A stretch of 64,000 nt of DNA from Dyella_A sp049445995 (GTDB lineage: Bacteria > Pseudomonadota > Gammaproteobacteria > Xanthomonadales > Rhodanobacteraceae). Positions 1-9,360 of this stretch are shown here, one piece after another. Every line of letters starts with the position of its first letter. The stretch's first letter is position 1. The stretch is taken from assembly GCF_049445995.1 (NCBI RefSeq), contig NZ_JBMSDZ010000013.1:49660-113659 (forward strand), in the 5' to 3' direction. The translations under genes were made by a program, and so were the position numbers. The notes under the pieces were generated by a model. It was given only the letters and a program-made list of their open reading frames with translations, was not told the DNA's origin and made no database searches.

Positions 1-1
1 C

Positions 2-292
2 CAGCCCACCGCCGCGCAGCAGCGCTTCCGCCAGGCGGTGCAGCAGAGCCAGGTGCGCGACCAGCTGCAGAAAGGCCGGGTGGAACAGCTGATCCGGCAA
101 GAGTCGATCGAGCGCACCCGTCGCCCCGCGTCGAGCGGCAGCAACGCCAACGACGCCCAGGTGGACAAGGCGCAGCAGGCGCAGGATCAGATCTACCAGG
201 CACAGCAGCGCGATCGCGTGCAGCGCTACAGCGACGCGCTGCTGCCGCAGCCGGTGCCGCAGGCCACCAAGGCGAACGACAAAAGCCAGTGA
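2..292 (+). CDS. 3' end of an unidentified gene (partial)
   Basis: The reading frame is open from the window edge to a TGA at 290-292, giving 96 visible C-terminal residues; an internal GTG at 38 is not taken as the start because the frame is open before it. The visible part is hydrophilic and very rich in Gln, Ala and Arg, with no membrane segment and no recognisable domain. It converges with the alkA-like gene on the other strand, about 80 bp away. I do not recognise the product; it could be the disordered tail of a secreted or envelope protein. Confidence 0.55.
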   Translation, partial: QPTAAQQRFRQAVQQSQVRDQLQKGRVEQLIRQESIERTRRPASSGSNANDAQVDKAQQAQDQIYQAQQRDRVQRYSDALLPQPVPQATKANDKSQ

Positions 293-371
293 TCGCCGTG
301 CGGCAGGCCACCCTCAGCCGAACAGGTCGCCCTGCGCCACGCGCCGCTCCATCGCCAGCAGGTACTGCCGC

Positions 372-1868
372 TCATCGCTTGTCTCCTGCCGCCACGGTCG
401 CCTCGCCCACGCTGCGCCACAGGTGCATCACCGCGTAGGCGCGCCACGGCCGCCATGCTTCGGCGCGCTGCTCCAATGCGCGCGTGCCCAGTTCCTCTCC
501 ACCCGGCGCTGCCGCGCGACGCAGGATCAGATCCGCCGCGGGGAACGCGTCCGGATGGCTCAGCGCGCGCATCGCCATGTAGTGCGCGGTCCACGCGCCG
601 ATGCCCGGCAGCGCCACCCAGCGCTCCACGAACGTCTCCAGCGGCTGCTCCGGGCGAAAGTCGATGCGCCCGTCCAGCAGCGCCTGCGCCACCGCGCGGA
701 TCGTGGCGATGCGCGCGCCGGTGATGCCCAGTGCGCCCAGGTCCGCCTCGGCCAGTTGCGCCGGGGTGGGAAAGATCCGCGCCAGCCCCGGCAGCGGCGC
801 CTCCGCCAGCGGCGCGCCGAAGCGATGTACCACGCGCGAGGCCAGCGTGCGCGCCGCGGCCACGCTCACCTGCTGGCCGAGGATCGCGCGCACCGCGATC
901 TCGAAACCGTCCCAGCCGCCGGGCAGGCGCTGGCCCGGATGCTTCCTCGCCAGCGGCCCCAGCACGGCGTCGCGCCTGAACACCGCGGCGATCGCCTGCG
1001 GCGAGGCGTCCAGGTCGAACATGCGGCGCAGCCGCGTCACCACGCCCAGCAACTGCGCCGGCGCCACGCCGTGCAGCTCCAGCCTGAGCGCGTGCTCGCC
1101 CTGCGGCCACGCGCTCAAGCGCAGCCACGACGGCGCCGTGGGATCGCCGAACACGCGCGCATAGCCGCTCTCGTCCACCGCCTCCACGCCGGGCAGCGCA
1201 CGGCCGCGCAGAAACGCCAGCAGCGCAGCGAAGTCGTACGGCGGCCGGTAGCCCAATCGCAACACCAGCGGCGCGCCGGCCGGCGCCCGCGGCTGCCGGC
1301 GCAGCTCGCGCGGCGGCAGCCGGTTCGCCTGCGCGAACGCCGCGTTGAACCGGCGCAGGCTGCCGAACCCGGCGGCCAGCGCCACCTCGGTCACCGGCAT
1401 CGCCGTCTCGGTCAGCAGCTGCCTGGCGAACAGCAGGCGCCGCGTGGTGTGCACGCTCAACGGCGGCACGCCCACATGCTCCACGAACAAGCGCCGCAAC
1501 TGCCGCGCGCCGAGTTCCACGCGCGCGGCGAGCTCGTCCACCGAGCCGGTTTCCAGCGCGCCGTGCTCGATCAGCGTGAGCGCCCGCGCCACCACGTGCC
1601 CGCCGCGCCGCCAGTCGCCGTTGCCCGGCGCCAGCTCCGGCCGGCAGCGCAGGCACGGCCGGAACCCGTCCGCTTCCGCCGCCGCGGCGCTCGCGTAATA
1701 GCGCACGTTCGCGGGCTTCGGCGACGGTGCCGGGCACACCGGCCGGCAGTAGATGCGCGTGCTGGTGACGGCGGTGAAGAACAGCCCGTCGAAGCGGGCG
1801 TCACGACTCAGCCGGGCGCGCTCGCAGGTGCGCGCATCGGGCAGTACCGGGGGCAGGGGAGCGTCCAT
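372..1868 (-). CDS. alkA: Ada-type regulator fused to 3-methyladenine DNA glycosylase (AlkA)
   Basis: A 498-residue fusion for DNA alkylation repair. The N-terminal Ada Zn domain shows the four expected cysteines (IYCRPVC and FRPCLRC), the methyl-acceptor/zinc site of Ada. An AraC-type helix-turn-helix follows (about residues 85-185), then an AlkA N-terminal domain and the helix-hairpin-helix glycosylase core with LPGIGAWTA and the Asp in FPAADLILRR corresponding to the AlkA catalytic Asp. The Ada C-terminal methyltransferase domain (PCHRV) is absent, as is common for this architecture. The ATG at 1866-1868 is chosen because it precedes the Ada domain; the frame is open further upstream but runs into the REP-like intergenic sequence. 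Confidence 0.93.
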   Translation of the reverse strand: MDAPLPPVLPDARTCERARLSRDARFDGLFFTAVTSTRIYCRPVCPAPSPKPANVRYYASAAAAEADGFRPCLRCRPELAPGNGDWRRGGHVVARALTLIEHGALETGSVDELAARVELGARQLRRLFVEHVGVPPLSVHTTRRLLFARQLLTETAMPVTEVALAAGFGSLRRFNAAFAQANRLPPRELRRQPRAPAGAPLVLRLGYRPPYDFAALLAFLRGRALPGVEAVDESGYARVFGDPTAPSWLRLSAWPQGEHALRLELHGVAPAQLLGVVTRLRRMFDLDASPQAIAAVFRRDAVLGPLARKHPGQRLPGGWDGFEIAVRAILGQQVSVAAARTLASRVVHRFGAPLAEAPLPGLARIFPTPAQLAEADLGALGITGARIATIRAVAQALLDGRIDFRPEQPLETFVERWVALPGIGAWTAHYMAMRALSHPDAFPAADLILRRAAAPGGEELGTRALEQRAEAWRPWRAYAVMHLWRSVGEATVAAGDKR

Positions 1869-2017
1869 GCGGCGCAGGCTAGCACCGCGCATCCGGGCGA
1901 ACTCGCGTTTTCGGACAGGGATGCCGGGGGTGGCGAGCCCGTGGATTCGGTTCACTGAGGCCTGCAGCATCGGCCCTTCGACTGCGCTTCGCGATGAAAC
2001 ACTCCACGCCCCCGAGT

Positions 2018-2131
2018 CGTCATCCCGGCGAAAGCCGGGATCCAGCGTCTTTGCACTTCGGGAACACCTAAAGTCACTGGATGACCGACATTCGTCGTTG
2101 AAGAGCTCTTCCGGCTTTCGCCGGGATGACG
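2018..2131. repeat. REP-like inverted pair in the alkA-hutU intergenic region
   Basis: A unit CGTCATCCCGGCGAAAGCCG at 2018-2037 (extending through GGATCCAG to 2045) recurs in inverted orientation at 2111-2131. Each unit is itself partly palindromic (CCCGGC/GCCGGG), and the second is flanked by AAGAGCTC/GAGCTCTT. Head-to-head pairs like this are typical of REP/BIME elements in GC-rich gammaproteobacteria. They lie in the 482-bp gap between the divergent alkA and hutU genes; I see no gene in the rest of that gap. Confidence 0.7.
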
Positions 2132-2350
2132 AGCTCTTGTGCACCACACTTTTTCGCAGGAAGGAAGCACCCATCACCTCGTCAGCAAAGCCACGACCGG
2201 CCACCGATCTCCAGCCCCCGCGACACCAGGGCCGCTGCTGCTGTCGCACGCGCCACTGTACGCACTGGCTGAGCCCTTGCCGCACTGCCGCTTTCCGCGA
2301 TGCCGGCCGCTCGCCACAATCACTTTTTTGTTCGACCTGCGAGATCGCCC

Positions 2351-4021
<1,671 letters not shown>

Positions 4022-4077
4022 GGCACCAGCCACGGCATTCGAGGCGGTGTTCGCGTCATCTACTACCTGAGGTTGAA

Positions 4078-4104
4078 AAGAAGCCCCGCGGTGCGGGGCT
4101 TCTT
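4078..4104 (+). terminator. hairpin terminator after hutU
   Basis: A perfect 12-bp stem (AAGAAGCCCCGC / GCGGGGCTTCTT) closes a 3-nt loop 56 bp after the hutU stop. A strong T-run is lacking on the plus strand, but the stem is very stable. Confidence 0.75.
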
Positions 4105-4176
4105 GTGTGGTTCCGGGAATCCGGCACGGGCATTGCCCATCGGAATCCTCGTGCCACAGGCCTTGAAGGCGATTTG

Positions 4177-4210
4177 TTGGTGCCGGAAATAGGAATCGAA
4201 CCTACGACCT
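4177..4210. other. attL-like copy of the tRNA-Thr 3' end
   Basis: These 34 bases are identical to 19976-20009, which cover the CCA end, acceptor 3' strand and T-arm of the intact tRNA-Thr gene on the minus strand. Identity stops at 4211, where the tRNA anticodon arm would begin, so this is a tRNA fragment and not a second gene. It marks the left edge of the island and is the classic footprint of site-specific integration into a tRNA 3' end. Confidence 0.85.
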
Positions 4211-4302
4211 GATTCCGTGACGCGCTCCGAGCATAGCGTCGCCGCACGCGCAAGATCTTGTCGAGCATCGCCGATTGATGCATAAGTCCTCGCCTGAAGG
4301 TC

Positions 4303-4340
4303 GGAGGTTGTTCGCCATGGCGGCGGCAGAGCGTGCATGA
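4303..4340 (+). promoter_or_regulatory. 7-codon leader ORF with strong RBS, coupled to the ASCH gene
   Basis: A GGAGG at 4303-4307 is spaced 9 nt from ATG 4317, which opens a tiny frame (MAAAERA) whose TGA at 4338-4340 overlaps the ATG of the ASCH gene as ATGA. The ASCH start has no good RBS of its own, so its translation may depend on re-initiation after this leader. This is inferred from spacing only. Confidence 0.4.
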
Positions 4341-5083
4341 AGGGATTGGTGGTAGACGAGCCCTGGATCGGCTTGATCCTTGGAGGGCAGAAGACGTGGG
4401 AAATGCGCAGTCGGCACACCCAGCGTCGAGGCCCTATTGCTCTCATTCGAAAGGGTAGCGGACTAGTCGTGGGTGTCTCCCAGGTCATGGGGACCCGCGG
4501 TCCGCTGTCTCTGTCTGAGCTGGAAGAGTCCCTCGACCGCCATCGCGTGCCGCTGGCAGAGTTCCGCAGCGGTCGGGCCATCGCCTGGAATATTGCGTGG
4601 GAGCTTGCGGGTAGTACGCCGCTTCCTCGGCCAGTCCGGTATCGCCATCCACTCGGCGCCGTGACCTGGGTGGATCTGGACGAGGGGACGTCTGCTCAAA
4701 TTTTGATGCAGATCGATCTGTCTGTCCTGTCGAGTACTCAGCGGCCTTCGGTCACCCTCGGTCCCGAGGCAGCAGCAAGCCGCGATTTCAGCGCGGGCGC
4801 CAGGACTACAGGGTTCGTCCTCCCCGGCGATTTGGATGATCCTCTGGTCCCGGTGGCTAAGGATCAAAGCTGGTTCGGACCTCATCTACTCAAGGCCGGT
4901 CAGTTCACGATCGGGGCTAAAGGCGAAGAGATTAGAGTGGACAGCTTCCCGGACGCGCTCGAAGCGCTAAGGAAAATGAAAGTACCCCGCTGGCGCCGCC
5001 CAAATCCGCAAGGGAACTGGGGCATCGTCAGCGGCATGGCATGGAAGCGTCTGAGCAGTTGTTTCAGTAGAGGAGCGGTCTGA
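4337..5083 (+). CDS. ASCH-domain protein at the head of the Zorya operon
   Basis: A 248-residue protein. Residues 9-24 (PWIGLILGGQKTWEMR) are the signature start of an ASCH domain, a PUA-like RNA/nucleotide-binding fold. The C-terminus (residues 218-236, RWRRPNPQGNWGIVSGMAW) is rich in Trp and Arg and looks like a second conserved motif. There is no signal peptide or membrane segment, so it is probably cytoplasmic. It is the first gene of the island, 67 bp ahead of zorA on the same strand, and so is likely co-transcribed with Zorya. It is not one of the canonical zorABCD genes and its role is unknown; RNA binding or modified-base recognition are possibilities. Confidence 0.8.
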   Translation: MKGLVVDEPWIGLILGGQKTWEMRSRHTQRRGPIALIRKGSGLVVGVSQVMGTRGPLSLSELEESLDRHRVPLAEFRSGRAIAWNIAWELAGSTPLPRPVRYRHPLGAVTWVDLDEGTSAQILMQIDLSVLSSTQRPSVTLGPEAAASRDFSAGARTTGFVLPGDLDDPLVPVAKDQSWFGPHLLKAGQFTIGAKGEEIRVDSFPDALEALRKMKVPRWRRPNPQGNWGIVSGMAWKRLSSCFSRGAV

Positions 5084-5150
5084 CCGTTCCAATCTTGTAG
5101 TGATGGCAGTACCGCTGGTTCCTGACAGAACCGGCAGCGGGGGGAATCCA

Positions 5151-7028
5151 ATGAACTTTATTCACGACGTCCTGGCAGGCGGCGTTCTCGTGGTCACGCT
5201 GGCCGTGATCTCGGCAGTACTTCTGCTCGACTATCTGTGGCGCTATGCCACCCGTGGCTTGCTGCTTCGGCGACAGCTCAAGACCGTTGCCGAGCGCATC
5301 GAGGCCCTCGCAAACAAGCCTCGCCCCACGCTGCGGGGAGAGCTCGAAAAGGTGTTCGATGGCACGGCATGCCACCACGCCTGGAGCGAGTACGAAGAAA
5401 CACTTCATAACCAGTACGATCTCCGTGATGGAGAGCGCAAAGTGCGCGATGTCCGCGCCACCGTACCCTCGGAATCCTTCATCAACCTGGAAACGACGGT
5501 TGATCCAAGGATCGGGTCGGAATACTTCAAACATCTGCCAGGAATCTTTACCGGCCTGGGCATCATCGGCACGTTCAACGGACTGATCCAAGGACTCGTG
5601 GCGTTCAATCCCGATGTGGATGCGGACGCGCTCAAGGTGGGGCTGAGCGGGCTTTTCAGCCATGTTCTGCACGCCTTCTCCTTCTCGATGATGGCGATCA
5701 TCCTGGCGATGACCGTCACCGTTACCGAGAAATGGATCTACGCCGCCTGTTCCAAGTGGGTCGGTCGGGTGTCGCAGAAGCTGGATGGCTTGTTCCGTGC
5801 TGGCGTCGGCGAGGAGTACCTGTCAGATCTGCTGCGCTCGTCGCAGGACAACGCCACGCAGACCCGCCAGTTGAAGGAGAGCCTGGTCCAGGACCTGAAG
5901 GAACTACTGACGCAGCTGGCAGACCGTCAGATCGCAGCAACTCAGAAGCTTTCCACCGAGATCGGTGAGCGGATCGAAGGGAGCCTGAAGGAGCCTCTCG
6001 CTCATATTGCCGACACGGTGCGCACCGCCAGCGGCCAACAGACCAGCGTGGCGACCACGGCGATCGAGACGCTAATGCGTGCCTTCATCGACAAGATGCA
6101 GGAAACGCTCGGGGGCCAGATGGACGGCCTCAACGAGATGATGCGTACCTCGGCACAGTCCATGGCTCAGGTTGAGGCGGCTATGCGCTCGCTTGTGACG
6201 GACATGCAGCGGGTCAGCGGCGAGTCGACCTCGGGCATGCAGCAGGCCGTACGCGACCTGATCGAACAGATGGGCGAGCAGCAGCGCCTCCAGGCCAGCC
6301 AGTCGACCACCAGCATGAACAACCTCCTTGCTCAGGTCGAGTCGTCCGTCAAGGAGGTGGCGCGTCAGCAGGAGAGCATGAGTCAGCGTTCGGAGCAGTC
6401 GGTCGCGGCGCTCATGGAGGCGATGCATGACCGCGTCGACCAGCTGGCCAACAGCAATCGCGAGACCCAGGAGCGGGGGATCGCCTTGGCGACGTCGCTG
6501 GGCGAGGTATCCACCAAGGCGATCTCGGGTCTTGAGGAGGGCGCCTTGGCTGTCGGGCAGGCGCTGGACAGCGTGCGCGCGGCGGTGGAGCGCCTTGGCA
6601 CGCTGACCGAAAAGATGTCCTCACTGCAGTCGGGGCTTGGCCAGTCGGCGCAGCAGATTGCGCAATCCAGCAACGTCCTGAGTGGTGCGGCACAGTCGCT
6701 CAGCACGGCCACGGGCTCTCTCGGAACTGCGACGTCGCGGCTCGAGGGGCTCGGCAAGCTGGTTCAGGCCGAGGGCGAGGCCCGGAGCGGCATGCTCGAG
6801 GATTTGCGTCGTCTGACTCAACAAGCCGAGCAGACCGGGCAGTCGCTCACGTCGCTGACCGATGAGGTTCGGGACAAATTGGTGGAGATGGTCGAGAAGT
6901 TCGGTACGGGTGTCAGCCAGGCGCTTGAACACAACCTTGCCACGTACAACAAGCAACTCAGCGATGCAGTCGGCATGCTCAAGAGCGCCTTCGAGGAGAT
7001 CGCCGAGTCCGTGGATGCGGCGAGCTGA
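5151..7028 (+). CDS. zorA: Zorya type I protein ZorA (MotA/ExbB-like proton-channel subunit with long tail)
   Basis: A 625-residue inner-membrane protein of the anti-phage Zorya system. TM1 is at about residues 6-27, TM2 at 130-152 (GIFTGLGIIGTFNGLIQG) and TM3 at 172-197. From about residue 200 to the end is a long Gln/Ser/Ala-rich helical tail, as expected for the ZorA cytoplasmic rod. In the known system ZorA forms a ring around a ZorB dimer and works as an ion-driven motor. ATG 5151 is chosen over GTG 5100 because it has GGGGGG 5 nt upstream and TM1 follows at once. It ends 2 bp before zorB. Confidence 0.93.
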   Translation: MNFIHDVLAGGVLVVTLAVISAVLLLDYLWRYATRGLLLRRQLKTVAERIEALANKPRPTLRGELEKVFDGTACHHAWSEYEETLHNQYDLRDGERKVRDVRATVPSESFINLETTVDPRIGSEYFKHLPGIFTGLGIIGTFNGLIQGLVAFNPDVDADALKVGLSGLFSHVLHAFSFSMMAIILAMTVTVTEKWIYAACSKWVGRVSQKLDGLFRAGVGEEYLSDLLRSSQDNATQTRQLKESLVQDLKELLTQLADRQIAATQKLSTEIGERIEGSLKEPLAHIADTVRTASGQQTSVATTAIETLMRAFIDKMQETLGGQMDGLNEMMRTSAQSMAQVEAAMRSLVTDMQRVSGESTSGMQQAVRDLIEQMGEQQRLQASQSTTSMNNLLAQVESSVKEVARQQESMSQRSEQSVAALMEAMHDRVDQLANSNRETQERGIALATSLGEVSTKAISGLEEGALAVGQALDSVRAAVERLGTLTEKMSSLQSGLGQSAQQIAQSSNVLSGAAQSLSTATGSLGTATSRLEGLGKLVQAEGEARSGMLEDLRRLTQQAEQTGQSLTSLTDEVRDKLVEMVEKFGTGVSQALEHNLATYNKQLSDAVGMLKSAFEEIAESVDAAS

Positions 7029-7030
7029 CG

Positions 7031-7753
7031 ATGTTCGCCAAAGCCGTAAAACGCAGCAGCAAAGGCAAGAGCGAGGGGGAGAAGCCCTTCTGGATCTCTT
7101 ACGCCGATCTCATGACCGCGATGATGACGCTGTTCCTCGCGGCCATGGCCGTCACCATGGTTGCCATCACGCACAAGGTTCGACAGGTCGAGAACAAGGA
7201 GGTCGTTCGTGCCAAGCAGATCAAGCAGATCTGCAGCAATATCCAGGGCCGGCTAGCCGGCGACGGCGTGGTTCAGGTGGACTGCGAAGACAACCGCATC
7301 AGCTTCGGCGAAGCCGGGCGGTTCGGCCACGATGACTACCACCTCCCTCCCGCCGCAGGTCCGGCGCTGGCCCGGCTGGTCCCGGTGGTGCTTCAAGCCG
7401 CAGATGATCCTCTGGGCCGCAAGTGGCTCAAGCAGGTCGTCATCGAGGGCTTTACCGATACCGATGGTTCCTACCTGTACAACCTTCATCTGAGTCTCGA
7501 GCGCTCGGAATGGGTGATGTGTCTGCTCCTGGATCCGCAGCGCAATACCGACCTTTCCCTGGCGCCACAGCAGCTTCAGCGCGTTCGGGATCTGTTCCTG
7601 GCCGGCGGCGTGTCGTTCAACGGAGCCAAGTCCACCAAAGACGCCAGTCGTCGAGTGGAGCTCAAGCTGCAGTTCTATGGCTCGGATACCGACAGCGCCC
7701 AGGCCAGGCCTGTCTTCCAAGTCATGGCGACCGACCGATGCATGCTCCGCTGA
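7031..7753 (+). CDS. zorB: Zorya protein ZorB (MotB/OmpA-like stator subunit)
   Basis: A 240-residue protein with one TM helix (about 27-48) preceded by ISYADLMTAMM. D26 in this motif matches the proton-carrying Asp of MotB/ZorB proteins. The periplasmic part carries an OmpA-like peptidoglycan-binding domain (IEGFTDTDGSYLYNLHLSLERS, about residues 136-157). Together with ZorA it forms the membrane motor of Zorya. The 2-bp gap to zorA and the overlap with zorC show tight translational coupling. Flagellar MotB is excluded by the zorC and zorD neighbours and by the long ZorA tail. Confidence 0.93.
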   Translation: MFAKAVKRSSKGKSEGEKPFWISYADLMTAMMTLFLAAMAVTMVAITHKVRQVENKEVVRAKQIKQICSNIQGRLAGDGVVQVDCEDNRISFGEAGRFGHDDYHLPPAAGPALARLVPVVLQAADDPLGRKWLKQVVIEGFTDTDGSYLYNLHLSLERSEWVMCLLLDPQRNTDLSLAPQQLQRVRDLFLAGGVSFNGAKSTKDASRRVELKLQFYGSDTDSAQARPVFQVMATDRCMLR

Positions 7754-9360
7754 AAACTCGGATGCTGGATCTGGGTTTCCTGGACATGCTGCTCGCCGAG
7801 CTAGTCCTGGAACGGATCCCGTCCGCCTCGGATCTGCCGTTGGCGGAGCGGGTCGCCGAGGTCAAAGAGCGTTTCGGCGGAACCTCTGCAGCCATCCGGT
7901 CGGATCGGGTGGAGGCCGCTGCGCGCCAGGCACTGTCCGACGTGGGGAAGTTGCGGCCCAGTCATCGTTTCGTCCTTGCACACTCGCTAGCGCAGCCGAT
8001 TGATGGTCTCGGTGGCCGATCGGTCCTCGATCACGATCGTGTAGCTCAGCAACTGCTCAACGACTGGGAGTCGGCGGCACGCGACCAGGTCCTGAAACTG
8101 TCGCACTGGCGCGGCCTGTTCCGCTCCTACATGCAGGCTCCGGCCGGTGACTGGCAGAAGCGCTTGAGACTCCTGCTCTCGCGGACGCTCGAACCGGTGG
8201 TGAAGCGTCGCCGGGGTCGTCCCGCCTGGCTGGATACCTTGACTCGGCACGAGCACCTGCTGGGTGACGAGCCCTGCCTTCCTTATGTTGACGAGATGGT
8301 GGCCGGAGAGCACGGTCTGCTGACCGACCTGCGTGATCACGTGGATATTCCATCCACCAGCTGGTTCTGGCACCAGCTCAAGTCGCGGCTCTTCCAGCAG
8401 ATCGCTTCCATCGGCGAGGCCGCCTTTCGAGCATCGATCGATGCGTTCCTCGAGCTTGACCGCCTGATTCCCCTCGTGGGGGATGAGCTCCTGAAAGCGA
8501 TCCTGGAGCGCTATGACGCGGGGAAGGATCGGTCGCTACATCCGTCGCTGATGGATTTTTCCCTGAAGGCCTGGGGCAGTCCCCAGCTGTCGAGAAACAC
8601 AAAGTGGGATCTCTGCCGACCCTCCGTTCGACAGATGGTCAACGGTTGGCTGGCCAAGGATGACCTCGAGGATTTCTACCGGCTATGCAACACGGAAAAG
8701 ATGGTCGACGAGCGGCGGCTGGAGTTCTGGCTTCGCTTTAAGGACCAGATGACCTACACCCAGATACTGCTGGGTGGGCGTTTGCGGAGTAGCCGCGATC
8801 CGGACGTACGCGCGTTTATCGCAAAAAAGGGTGAGCGCCTGGGTGACCTTACGGCCAGCACTTCGGCCAACAACGCCATCCTGATGCAGATCGGTGGCTG
8901 GTTGTTCATCGAGTTCAGCGAGGTGGGCACGGCAGCGCGCGCGATTCGACTGAGCGATGGGGTCATCAAAACGGGAATGGACTTCTACCCGCTGACGACA
9001 CTCCGGCACACGGGCGATCAGTGGACTCATCAGCCCAGTACCACATGGGAGGAAAAGTTCCTCGGCCTGCTTCGGGAGGTTGGCGTTTCTCCCGACGATT
9101 CGAAGATGAAGCGGTCCGTGCGTACGACTTCCGGATCCGAGCGCGAAGTCACGCCAAAGCCCAGTGCTGCGCAGGTACCCACGGAGGATTCCATGGTAAG
9201 CAAACTCAAGAGTTTGGGTCTTGAGGTCATCGACAACCGGCCGAAGGGTGGTGCGCTCTGGGTCTATACAGACCGTGGGACAACCGCTGAAAAACTCGCG
9301 CAGATCCGCAGCATGGGTTTTCGATGGAAGGACAGTAAGCAAGGGTTCTACCTGCCATGA
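7738..9360 (+). CDS. zorC: Zorya type I protein ZorC (EH-signature domain)
   Basis: A 540-residue cytoplasmic protein with no membrane helices. The conserved segment LEFWLRFKDQM ... GGWLFIEFSEVG (about residues 330-400) corresponds to the EH-signature region that defines ZorC. A separate C-terminal module of about 60 residues (LEVIDNRPKGGALWVY ... GFRWKDSKQGFYLP) follows a Ser/Pro-rich linker; similar small modules occur fused to other nucleic-acid enzymes. ZorC is thought to act with ZorD as the cytosolic DNA-engaging effector. ATG 7738 overlaps the zorB end by 16 bp; ATG 7762 is an alternative. The stop overlaps the zorD start (ATGA). Confidence 0.88.
   Translation: MHAPLKTRMLDLGFLDMLLAELVLERIPSASDLPLAERVAEVKERFGGTSAAIRSDRVEAAARQALSDVGKLRPSHRFVLAHSLAQPIDGLGGRSVLDHDRVAQQLLNDWESAARDQVLKLSHWRGLFRSYMQAPAGDWQKRLRLLLSRTLEPVVKRRRGRPAWLDTLTRHEHLLGDEPCLPYVDEMVAGEHGLLTDLRDHVDIPSTSWFWHQLKSRLFQQIASIGEAAFRASIDAFLELDRLIPLVGDELLKAILERYDAGKDRSLHPSLMDFSLKAWGSPQLSRNTKWDLCRPSVRQMVNGWLAKDDLEDFYRLCNTEKMVDERRLEFWLRFKDQMTYTQILLGGRLRSSRDPDVRAFIAKKGERLGDLTASTSANNAILMQIGGWLFIEFSEVGTAARAIRLSDGVIKTGMDFYPLTTLRHTGDQWTHQPSTTWEEKFLGLLREVGVSPDDSKMKRSVRTTSGSEREVTPKPSAAQVPTEDSMVSKLKSLGLEVIDNRPKGGALWVYTDRGTTAEKLAQIRSMGFRWKDSKQGFYLP

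Noticed and set aside
315..385. Short minus-strand reading QETSDERQYLLAMERRVAQG just beyond the alkA stop
   Set aside because: It has no start or RBS and is too short to judge; it could be a remnant or chance, so it is not annotated.
226..1737. Long minus-strand frame across the alkA gene
   Set aside because: It is a shadow frame with Ala/Arg/Gly-rich low-complexity translation; the Ada-AlkA motifs lie in the overlapping frame.
4181..4260. Second tRNA gene at the left island edge
   Set aside because: Only the 3' third of tRNA-Thr is present; the D-arm and acceptor 5' strand are missing.
5151..7753. Flagellar stator MotAB
   Set aside because: The ZorA tail is far longer than MotA, no flagellar genes are near, and zorC and zorD follow.
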